The notes beneath the pieces were generated by a model. The model was not told where the DNA came from and ran no database searches. It saw nothing but the letters and a program-made list of their open reading frames with translations. A stretch of 64,000 nucleotides of DNA from Asterella californica. Its lineage: Eukaryota > Streptophyta > Marchantiopsida > Marchantiales > Aytoniaceae. Made by a program: the position numbers and the translations under genes. Shown here piece by piece: positions 47,819 through 57,384 of the stretch; position 1 is the first letter of the stretch; the number at the start of each line of letters is the position of its first letter. The stretch covers positions 6,262,001-6,326,000 of the forward strand of contig JAYKYS010000015.1 in NCBI GenBank assembly GCA_036924285.1, written 5' to 3'.

Positions 47819-49609
47819 ATACACGGTAAACTGAATGAAAGATGCACGAACACTCCATATTGGAACGTTCAACTTGATCTTTCCTGAATGTTTCTGATAA
47901 AACTATGTTTTTTATTGTAGGCAGACCACTGGAGTTCTGTTCGTGTAGACCAACCATTTATCCTGATGATATTCACTGAAGACTGTCCGAATGAACTGCA
48001 AGTTAATAGTGTAGACAAAGTTTGCAGACTCTAGAGAGAAAATTCTTTCTCACTTTCATTGTGGAAAGGCAGTGAATTTACTGAGACATTATATACTGTT
48101 GTATAATACTTCACATGAACTATCACAAACCCAGTCCCTATTCCCACCGATCTTTCTCGCGATTTTCAGGCCAAAAAACCTGTGAGTCCGAAGATGGCGG
48201 ACCTACGGTACCCCAGTGCTCTGAGTGCGGTTTCTGCTATGTTGACTTTTCCATTTCCTCCTTTTCCCACTGTATTTCGGAATGTTACGAGAACCAGTCT
48301 TCTAAAAAGTACTGTAATGAGAATTCTTTGGCCAGTTTAGCGTTTAACACACTGGCAAACCAAGCTTCACGTCCTAGTGGGAAGATGAGCCGAACGTCGC
48401 TACGCAGAACTCTAGTTTTAGGGGTTTTAGCGTGATGATCTAGGCACTGAATGAGGAGCCCACTCTATTCATTTTTCAATTGCTGACTGAATTGTTGGAG
48501 GATCCAGGATCCGCAACAGATAAGAAGACGAGCATCCGGGAACCTTCTTTTAATCGTTCTTGTTGCTCTTTCCCTGCTGCTCCACTGCTCTTGCTCACCG
48601 AGATTTACAAATGTTGGACAATACTTCCGACCTGTGGAGCTTGCTCAATTCTCTACACCGGCTTGTACTTGCTGTGCATATGGAGGATCGAAGTGCTTCA
48701 GGAGCCGAGCCGTTGTTTATCACGCTTCCTCCTTATATATTAGGTTTCAGTTTCGATTCAGCTAAAAGCGTTGAAGTACAGAATGGGGGAAACGTCAGTG
48801 CAACATTTTCTGATGCACTGGGTCGGTCAGATTGATGTCTTTACCGTCGGATCGCTCCATCACTTTGCCTTTGTGGTAGGTTTCTAGTATGCAACCAGTA
48901 TGCATCCAAGCCGACAGTAGTAACTCAGAAATTCACAAGACCTGACAAATCGAGACTTTACGTAGACTGTATGTAGACTGTACGAACCTACAAAACAGAA
49001 CCGACAGCTTCTCAGCATCATCAACATTTAAGAACACACACATTCACTCTATACCCTGGATGTGCAGAGGAACTTACTCAACGCTTTCTGTTGCACCACT
49101 CTGCAGGCCCCAGCACCTCTGAATCACTTCAGTTGCAGGTGCAGGGTTTTAAGGTTGTGACCCGTTCGGACTTCATCTTTCACCGTCATTCTTGTCTTCT
49201 CCTTGTTTGGTGTGAACTCCTGCAAAATAACTCGTCAAAGAGGGCCTGGTTGTCCCGAACTAGAGCCCGACAATCCCTTAGCTTTCGCAGTGACCGACAT
49301 ATAAATGTACACTGAAGCTATGTTTGGATTCCCATGGTCTTGAAATGGAGGAACAATATATGTGTGCACTGATACTGATCTAAATACCAAGCGGGATCTA
49401 AGGGGTGATGTCACCAAAGACACGGCAGAACCAAGGGAAAGTTGTGATCCACGGTGAACAAGACATCCTGTAGCCAAATTTTCGTATTAACTGTACAATA
49501 TTGGATACTCATACTGGCCTCTATACCTCTGAAAATCTGATGTCATCTTGTTACCCAAGAACTGCCGCAGCTTGGGAGCTCCGGCTTCTGTCCATCGTCC
49601 GTGTCCATA
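47819..49609. other. No recognised gene
   Basis: Plus ORFs at 48115-48435 (Cys-rich), 48480-48743 and 48560-48835 have no recognised motif. They may be chance or unrecognised exons. No repeat structure was seen. Confidence 0.35.
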
Positions 49610-49656
49610 TACTCCTCTGCTGTCTATCGTGTCTTACGATAGACAGCAGAGGAGTA
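49610..49656. repeat. Perfect 21-bp hairpin, 5-base loop
   Basis: Arm 49610-49630 (TACTCCTCTGCTGTCTATCG then T) is the exact reverse complement of 49636-49656, around loop GTCTT. It lies downstream of the carboxylesterase stop. It could be a small-RNA precursor core or a snap-back duplication. Confidence 0.9.
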
Positions 49657-49760
49657 AATGGAACTTCTATTAAGCAATTTCCATTTTTAAGCACATGCTC
49701 CAGAGTGAATAAGTGTTCACAGACATGCCATCTTACCAGCTTCGCATGACTTCATTCTGT

Positions 49761-50200
49761 ATCTAGTGGTCCGTTTTTTTCAGGGCATTTTCTCAAACGA
49801 GAACGGAGTAATGCATCGTCAAGCATACTTGCCTATCTTCCATAGAGTCGGAAGGGACAGAGTGCTGCATAAGAGATGAATCCATCAAGAAGGACTGCGT
49901 CTGCGTATCATCTATCTTACAATAGATCAATAAAGCGAGGCAACGTACTAAGAACTCAAGGACTTGATAAATTCTGCTGCATCTAGTGGTCCGTTTTTTT
50001 CAGGGCACTTTCTCAAACGAGAACGGAGTAATGCATCGTCAAGCATACTTGCCTATCTTCCATAGAGTCGGAAGGGACAGAGTGCTGCATAAGAGATGAA
50101 TCCATCAAGAAGGACTGCGTCTGCGTATCATCTATCTTACAATAGAGCAATAAAGCGAGGCAACGTACTAAGAACTCAAGGACTTGATAAATTCTGCTGC
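49761..50200. repeat. 220-bp tandem duplication at the 3' end of the esterase
   Basis: Units 49761-49980 and 49981-50200 are 220 bp each and differ at two positions (CATT/CACT near 49790 and GATCAAT/GAGCAAT near 49925). The second unit contains the esterase stop codon and last codons. The first therefore carries an extra, detached copy of the last 11 codons in what should be 3' untranslated sequence. Confidence 0.93.
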
Positions 50201-51222
50201 ATCCTTTGCTACTGTCGCCGCCTGCTCCGGGAAAGCATATTCCCCGTGACAATAATTGTTGTACTTGACTTGCACCTGCTTACCCATCTCCTTGAGTTTC
50301 TCAACGTAACGTAACTGCCAATCCTGGAGGGTGTCCGTCGAGCCAATTGTGACGAAAACTGGTGGTAGGGACAAGCGCGAAATGTCCTCAGCATGAGGAC
50401 CGAAAACGTTGCAAGCCGCATGATCCCTCTCAGATCCAACTGGAAGGAAGGCCGCCCAGAACCAGTCACACACCCACAGAGGAAGTATGAGCCCGTTGGG
50501 CATTTTGATCTCATATGGACTTCGCTCAACGCCTCCGAAGAATGGAGCAAGCAGAACAACCCCCCTGAGATGAATAGGACTCAAGTCGTTCTGCGCTGCT
50601 CTGACCATCATAAAGTGTGCGATGTTTGCACCAGCGCTGTCCCCTGCCAGAAAGCACTTCGACGAATCTGCTGTTGAGGAAAGATCACCACCACTTTGAA
50701 AATCTGACTGCACCCACCGCAGAGCCTGGAAACAGTCGTCGTATGCTGCGGGGTAGCGGAACTCCGGTGCCAGTCGATAGTTCACGGACACAACGACAGC
50801 ATTGCACACTTTGGCAAACATTCTGGCTAAGTTGTCGAACATCTTCGAGGCAGCATCCAGTGTAACAAAACCGCCACCGTGGAAGTAAATGACCAAGGGT
50901 AGCTTTGTCTTAGATTCTTCTTCTTCTTGAGACGGTGTGTAGATTCTAAGGAACTGTTTGGTATCCTGGTCGTAGATGACATCCTTGGACGATACGCCAC
51001 CAACGGGCGTCGGCGTTGCAGGTGCTTTCTGGTCCAGGCGATTCAAGAAGGCTCTGTTTACTGTGCCATCCTTTCTGAGATTAAGATTGTTGAGCACCGA
51101 GTTCAAAGCGGACGCTATTCTCAACTTTAGAGGTACTGACCGCACGGGAACTTCAGCTGAAAGGAGCGCGACATTGCCACTGATTGTTAGAGGAATACGA
51201 GACAATCGTGACCTTTCAGTAA
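50168..51222 (-). CDS. Plant class I carboxylesterase (CXE, alpha/beta hydrolase)
   Basis: The open frame ends at TAG 50168-50170. About 345 residues are visible from 51205. Motifs are KLPLVIYFHGGGFVTL (oxyanion hole HGGG at 109-112), CFLAGDSAGANIAH (nucleophile Ser190), FVTIGSTDTLQD (Asp291) and NNYCHGEYAFPE (His320), the complete Ser-Asp-His triad of the HSL-like plant CXE family. The block RKDGTVNR..LN.LDQKAP is typical of CXE-type esterases. It hydrolyses carboxylic esters; the substrate cannot be told. No in-frame ATG exists near the start. The frame is open up to a TAA at about 51233, with a possible 3' splice site (ACTGAAAG) near 51218. An upstream first exon is therefore likely, across the 392-bp array. 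Confidence 0.9.
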
Positions 51223-51295
51223 GAAAAGGATTTTAGTCCTGAAGGAGAGGAAATAAGATCACTGACAGTCAGACTTCATCTAGCCAGAATCAAGT

Positions 51296-53175
51296 TATCA
51301 CTCACGACTCATTCGAGATCTCAAACTTCTCAACCACCTTCTCTTCAGGAGTTGCTGCCGGAATCGAGGATTCAGTACAAGAAACTCTATCATACCGCAA
51401 AATTCTAGCGCAGATAGATATCTGGACAAGCTACACGAAATTACTCATGCACTGCGCTTAAACTCATGTGAATATTTCCTGGCTGCTTCTAGACAATTCC
51501 CCTGATTCTCATTTCAACAGGAACAGCACACAAAGCCAGAAAGGCTTGAGATCTCTTCCGTGATTCGTCACTCGATTTCATCGTCCTCACCAAGAGTTTG
51601 CTGATCTAATCACTCACGACTCGCTCGAGATCTCATACTTCTCAACCACCTTCCCTTCAGGAGTTGCTGCCGGACACGAGGATTCAGTACAAGAAGAGGA
51701 AAAGACTGCAGCACATCACGCTTTATCCCGGTGGATGTAAGAAACCCCTTCGAAACTACATCGTCGGTAGCCAAAACTCTATCATACCGCAAAATTCTAG
51801 CGCAGATAGATATCTGGACAAGCTACACGAAATTACTCATCCACTGCGCTTAAACTCATGTGAATATTTCCTGGCTGCTTCTAGACAATTCGCCTGATTC
51901 TCATTTCAACAGGAACAGCACACAAAGCCAGAAAGGCTTGAGATCTCTTCCGTGATTCGTCACTCGATTTCATCGTCCTCACCACGAGTTTGCTGATCTA
52001 ATCACTCACGACTCACTCGAGATCTCATACTTCTCAACCACCTTCTCTTCAGGAGTTGCTGCCGGACACGAGGATTCAGTACAAGAAGAGGAAAATACTG
52101 CAGCACATCACGCTTTATCCCGGTGGATGTAAGAAACCCCTTCGAAACTACATCGTCGGTAGCCAAAACTCTATCATACCGCAGAATTCTAGCGCAGATA
52201 GATATCTGGACAAGCTACACGAAATTACTCATTCACTGCGCTTAAACTCATGTGAATATTTCCTGGCTGCTTCTAGACAATTCGCCTGATTCTCATTTCA
52301 ACATGAACAGCACACAAAGCCAGAAAGGCTTGAGATCTCTTCCGTGATTCGTCACTCGATTTCATCGTCCTCACCAAGAGTTTGCTGATCTAATCGCTCA
52401 CGACTCACTCGAGATCTCATACTTCTCAACCACCTTCTCTTCAGGAGTTGCTGCCGGACACGAGGATTCAGTACAAGAAGAGGAAAAGACTGCAGCACAT
52501 CACGCTTTATCCCGGTGGATGTAAGAAACCCCTTCGAAACTACATCGTCGGTAGCCAAAACTCTATCATACCGCAAAATTCTAGCGCAGATAGATATCTG
52601 GACAAGCTACACGAAATTACTCATTCACTGCGCTTAAACTCATGTGAATATTTCCTGGCTGCTTCTAGACAATTCGCCTGATTCTCATTTCAACATGAAC
52701 AGCACACAAAGCCAGAAAGGCTTGAGATCTCTTCCGTGATTCGTCACTCGATTTCATCGTCCTCACCAAGAGTTTGCTGATCTAATCGCTCACGACTCAC
52801 TCGAGATCTCATACTTCTCAACCACCTTCTCTTCAGGAGTTGCTGCCGGACACGAGGATTCAGTACAAGAAGAGGAAAAGACTGCTGCACATCACGCTTT
52901 ATCCCGGTGGATGTAAGAAACCCCTTCGAAACTACATCGTCGGTAGCCAAAACTCTATCATACCGCAAAATTCTAGCGCAGATAGATATCTGGACAAGCT
53001 ACACGAAATTACTCATTCACTGCGCTTAAACTCATGTGAATATTTCCTGGCTGCTTCTAGACAATTCGCCTGATTCTCATTTCAACAGGAACAGCACACA
53101 AAGCCAGAAAGGCTTGAGATCTCTCCCGTGATTCGTCATTTGATTTCATCGTCCTCACCAAGAGTTTGCGGATCT
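51296..53175. repeat. Tandem array, five copies of a 392-bp unit
   Basis: Units start at 51296, 51608, 52000, 52392 and 52784. The last four are exactly 392 bp, and the first has lost 80 bp (312 bp long). Copies differ by only a few substitutions and no other indels. Each intact unit happens to hold a 77-codon plus-strand ORF (MLPDTRIQYKKRK...). On the minus strand each unit ends in CAAACTCTTG|GTGAGG, a good splice donor. The array lies directly upstream of the carboxylesterase coding region. Confidence 0.95.
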
Positions 53176-54768
53176 AACGTCGACATCATGGCTCCCGGTG
53201 CTAGGTCGATCGAAAATTCGAATAAGATCAAACTGAGAGAAGCGCTTGTTCTTCCCTCAGTCTCAGGCAGCCGAATTTCGTTGGCGGCGAGCGCAGCAGC
53301 AAGCAAAAGCACCACTTCATCATTGATACTTATGGCAAACGCACGTCTGAAGTCTGTGAAAGGACAGCAACAATCGGCTGGAGAAAAGCCCCACAGCGAA
53401 AGAGGACTAAAATTAGCGTGCAAAATTCCAAGATATGTACGACAAACGCAAGTCGTCCTCAATCGGTCAGCTGCAAGAAATTTACTTGATCCACTCCAGA
53501 AGAAATCCCGGACTTGATCCACCCCTCATAACGATGACTTTCTTGATCGACTCCCAAACTGGCAACCCGTTTTGTAAGTTACTTTGCCACATAGGACGTC
53601 CAGTCGGATAGTTGTGTAAGCTTTCGAAATCTGACGTGTTACACAACTAGACTAGTGTGCGAGAAGAAAAACGGAACTGTGCAGCAGAATGAGTACTGAC
53701 ATGATACAGTGTTACATCGCGCTACAGAATGAGTACTCGCATAATACAGTGTTCCACATCGAACAGAAAGAATGACTATGAACAATGCATGGTGGTAACA
53801 GCGAGACATATGGGACAGAGATCTGCAGTGCATGTAAGCACTTAGTGATAATGTCGAAGGACAATGATTTAGATTCTCTCGATGGATTACATTTTGAAGA
53901 TGAAGAGTGGGAATTTTTTCTGGACGCAAGAAGCGACGAGGAAGAAGAAAATGATCCTGGAGCGATGACGGCAGGAGATGACTGACGCTTGTCTTGCTGA
54001 CCGCGTGCTTCAAGAAAAAACACTAGACGTCTTAAGAGAGACTGCAGGGACATTGAAGTTGGGGGGAGAATTTCAATGCTGAAAGGACTTTGACTTTGCT
54101 ATAGATTGTTGGTGTTTCTTGAACACTAGAGCTTGTAACAAGCTCTCAAGTCATATTCCACTCACAAAGTGCGCGTTTGTCGTTATGGAGGAAAGATTCG
54201 TTGCAGAAAATCGATAGAACAGAGAGTTGGAAACAACAAAAACTTGGACCCAAATTTGATAAGTAGTCAGTCTCGTAGCTTCCACGAGTTCACCCAATGA
54301 CAGAGACAGAGAGAGAGCAGAAGACGAGAAGATGTCACTGTGATCCAAAGCACAAGGCGAGTTCATGAGAATGATTGATGTGGTGAGAAGATGCGATATT
54401 TAACCTATGGTAGAGAAACTACGGAACTGGAATTGAGGCAAGAGAGAGGTCAGTAACGCAGTCGTGCAATTGGAGGGTACGTGCACAAAGAGGAAAATTC
54501 ACAAGGAGAATCACCATCAGCGTGTGTAATCTGGAGCATACTTGCCATGGACAACAAGCTTACTGGCGTGGACCTGCGTTAAACTCTAAATTTCTTGCAC
54601 AAGTATAGTGTACTAGAGTAGCTATAGATCTCAACATCCCAGTCCGGAATTTAATGAAAGAAATTTTGACTAGTTTTAATAAACGAGCTCCATATAACCA
54701 GGTTTGGAGAAGCCGTGAGCATTCACGAGATTGATTAGAAGATAATAAGACTGTCTCTTTTCATTACA
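53176..54768. other. Upstream flank of the array; no recognised gene
   Basis: Next to the array the minus strand has ATGATGTCGACG at 53182-53193 leading into the last unit and its GTGAGG donor, a possible first exon for the esterase. A 55-bp block near 53350-53410 resembles 32110-32170. The plus ORF 53785-53985 (very acidic, DDxDSLDGLHFEDEEWEFF-like) has no known family. Confidence 0.35.
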
Positions 54769-54955
54769 GCTGTGGATTCTTCTTCTCATGGTGAAGACCC
54801 TCAGTCTTCATAGCATGTTCGTCCATCATCATCAAGTAAGAAGTTTTTAAGTTTTTTATTTAGTTTTTTGTGTTACTAACGTTAATCTTTTTATTTAGTA
54901 GAGTTATGTTTCAGTATTGATTCATTAAACTCTCATCTAAAATGGTGCTTTCAGA

Positions 54956-55954
54956 TCCTGCGATGCACTTTTCTTCTCTTGGGCAAGATCCTCAATCTTC
55001 ACTTCATGTTCCTCCTGATCAAGATCCTCAGTCTTCGCATCATGCTCCTCCGTCATCAGGTAAAAAGTTTACAGTTTTGTTTGGTTTAGTTCGAGTTTGT
55101 CTTTACTTTGAAACTTTTCACAAGTTTGGGATTTTTGTACTTGTTAATAAAACTTAATAAATGCTTTTAAATATATATATTTCTAATTTATTCTAGTTTA
55201 GTTCTACTTTGATTAAGTTTATTTATTGTGTGTCTGTAGATGATGAGACTATTCTCATAGCGAGAATGAATCAACTCCATAATGCCATAAAAAAGAAGGA
55301 GGAAGAACTCAATTCCAAAAGTCTTCAACTCGAGCATATGGAGTATCAAGTTATGATTGAGAAAGAAGAATTGAACACTATACGTGAGGCAGAAGAGTTC
55401 TACGCCCATCTAGTTCATCCTATTGCAAATCGACGTAAGACCTTAATCCTTGATTTGAATGGTCTTTTAGTCCAAGTGGGAAGGAACGAGCATGAGTTGA
55501 TGCCAACGCGTGAAAGAAGATATGTAGTAGAAACTACATCGAAACAGTCTATATGGTACGTGGCGAGACGTGGAGTGAAAACTTTTCTGGAGATATGTTT
55601 AGATAAGTTTCATGTCATCATATGGACTTATCGGACGTTGTTAAACACGGGAACGCTACTACGCGCTATGGAAGAGGCAAATTATCTACCTCTTGGAGTT
55701 GCAGGAGGGAAGGTATGATACTTCTTTTAAACTTAATTTCAATTAAGATTTTCATCACTTTTCTGTATTATATGTTATGTTTTGCTCTAAGATATGTGTT
55801 CTAAAAACTAATTTTTACTTTTGTAGGTATGTCATGTTTTTGCTCAAGACATGTGTTTCAAATATAAGACGGTTCGAGAAGCTGCTTTCAGGAATCACTT
55901 GTACTTGAAATATTTTACTATTCTTCATCATCGTAACTTGAGCACGAGGGACGT
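54956..55954 (+). pseudogene. FCP1/NIF-like HAD-family gene, cut by Gypsy insertion
   Basis: Exon-like blocks are 54956-55060 (two copies of DQDPQSSxHxPP, splice signals on both sides), 55239-55713 and 55827-55954. The second opens with a coiled coil (MNQLHNAIKKKEEELNSKSL). It then has RKTLILDLNGLLVQVGRNEH and GVKTFLEICLDKFHVIIWTY, the FCP1/NIF phosphatase core. The last reads VFAQDMCFKYKTVREAAFRN, then LSTRD, and stops where the LTR begins. FCP1/NIF proteins dephosphorylate Ser residues, but the catalytic DxDxT is DLNGL here, so activity is doubtful. An earlier exon near 54769-54833 has an in-frame TAG. The paralogue at 40674-41569 shows what should follow. The remainder lies beyond the window. 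Confidence 0.72.
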
Positions 55955-57372
55955 TGTCGCGCTACTTGGCGGCTACATGCTTGACTTCTACTCCGACGCT
56001 TAGGTTTAGTAGTTCTAGAAGTTAGCTCATACTACTTCTAGTCCTTTATGTATATGTTTGACACCTTTGCATACGGTGTTAATACTATTTTGAGTCTTAG
56101 TAGGCTGATAGTATGTTAGTTATCTTGTTCAAGCATTTGTGCGCTTGTGCAAGTGACTTCTTACTTGTCTATGACGTTCAATGTATATAACTTAGGGTTT
56201 CCATGCTGATAGGGGTTTGAGCTCATGGGTTGTACTTACTAGCTGATTTAAGTTAATTTTCGGGGTTACGGGTCGTTTTAGGTAGTTTAAGTTTTACGCT
56301 GGCACTCTAGGGGGCTTGACGTGGTAACCTATGAGTGTAGATAAGTTACCAGGTAGTTTAAGGCACAAAAGGACAGTCAAGTGGAGCTATGAACTCCCAT
56401 TGGTTCATTTTTGTCTTTTGTAAAACTCTAAGTTTAGAAACAGAGCTCTAGAGGAGAGTTCGAGCAATTGGTGAGGTATCTTCGAAATCTGAGAACACAG
56501 GAAGAGAGAGCTCGTCGTGCCAAGCACTGTCAGTGAAATTTTTGCTCGATTTGGATCAATAAACAAGGAGTTATGCCCAATTGAAGTTCGGATTGTGCCA
56601 AAATTGCGTCACTTTTGTTGATTTTGGGGTTTTCGGTGCCAATTGCAGCAGAATTGAGGAAATCACTTCAAAACTTCGTGGTTGCGTTCACTGTCAGGAG
56701 GGCTACGACTGTCCAAAAAGTTTCGAATCATTTGATTAATTGAGTAATTCAGGGTGGCCGCTGAAGCAGAGGGGGTCTGAAAAGCTCTTAATCTAGAGCA
56801 GCGACTTTAGAGAAGGAGATCTGGAGTTCTACAAACAATCAGGAGTCCCTACTTCACAGGGATGTTCAGCACCCTGTAGACTTCAAATACTGTGAGAAGA
56901 TTTGAAATTCATCGAGCCAATTCTCTGTTCTATGTCTGAATAGCTATCTAGGTACCAGAAATTGCCATAATTCTCTTATTCAGAACTTTTTTGTTCATAT
57001 CTCCGTGTCAGAATTTGATCTCAGGTTGAAACTTCGTCTGTGAGTTCAGTAGTACCTCATTTGCATGTAGGGGAAGTTTAGAAGTCTAAACCTTCATAGT
57101 TTTCCTCTCTTTGAGTGTCAAAGTTCACCGCTTAAACATATTACTACTAGTTAAACCTAAATTTCGCTTTTTGAGCATATCAGAGGATCCTACACTCCTG
57201 TGTGAGTGTTTATAGCTCCTGTTGTGACCTGAAAGCCAACCTCTTGAGTAAACAACCACAGCCAGAAGCCCGGCGCTTTCCTAGGTAGACGGATCACACT
57301 CCGACATACTCTCTATTTTTGGTGAACTCGATGTGAAACACCTAGGGTGGGAGTTTTCTTGAGAGTGTTACA
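55955..57372 (+). repeat. Gypsy 5' LTR (plus copy)
   Basis: This LTR is about 1418 bp, begins TGTCGCGCTACTTGG and ends GAGAGTGTTACA. The first 733 bp recur at 63268-64000. The end is inferred from the minus copy and the start of the leader. Confidence 0.88.
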
Positions 57373-57384
57373 GGATCAGATATC

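Noticed and set aside
51664..53073. Four repeated 77-codon plus-strand ORFs as a tandem gene family
   Set aside because: They are identical because the 392-bp units are. There is no family motif, the truncated first unit has lost the ORF, and conservation is no higher in codons than outside.
51296..53175. CRISPR-like array
   Set aside because: Units are 392 bp, directly adjoining and without variable spacers; this is a eukaryotic tandem repeat.
55955..56003. VALLGGYMLDFYSDA as a C-terminus of the FCP1-like protein
   Set aside because: These codons belong to the first bases of the Gypsy LTR, which occur identically at 63268 and elsewhere; they only follow in frame by chance.
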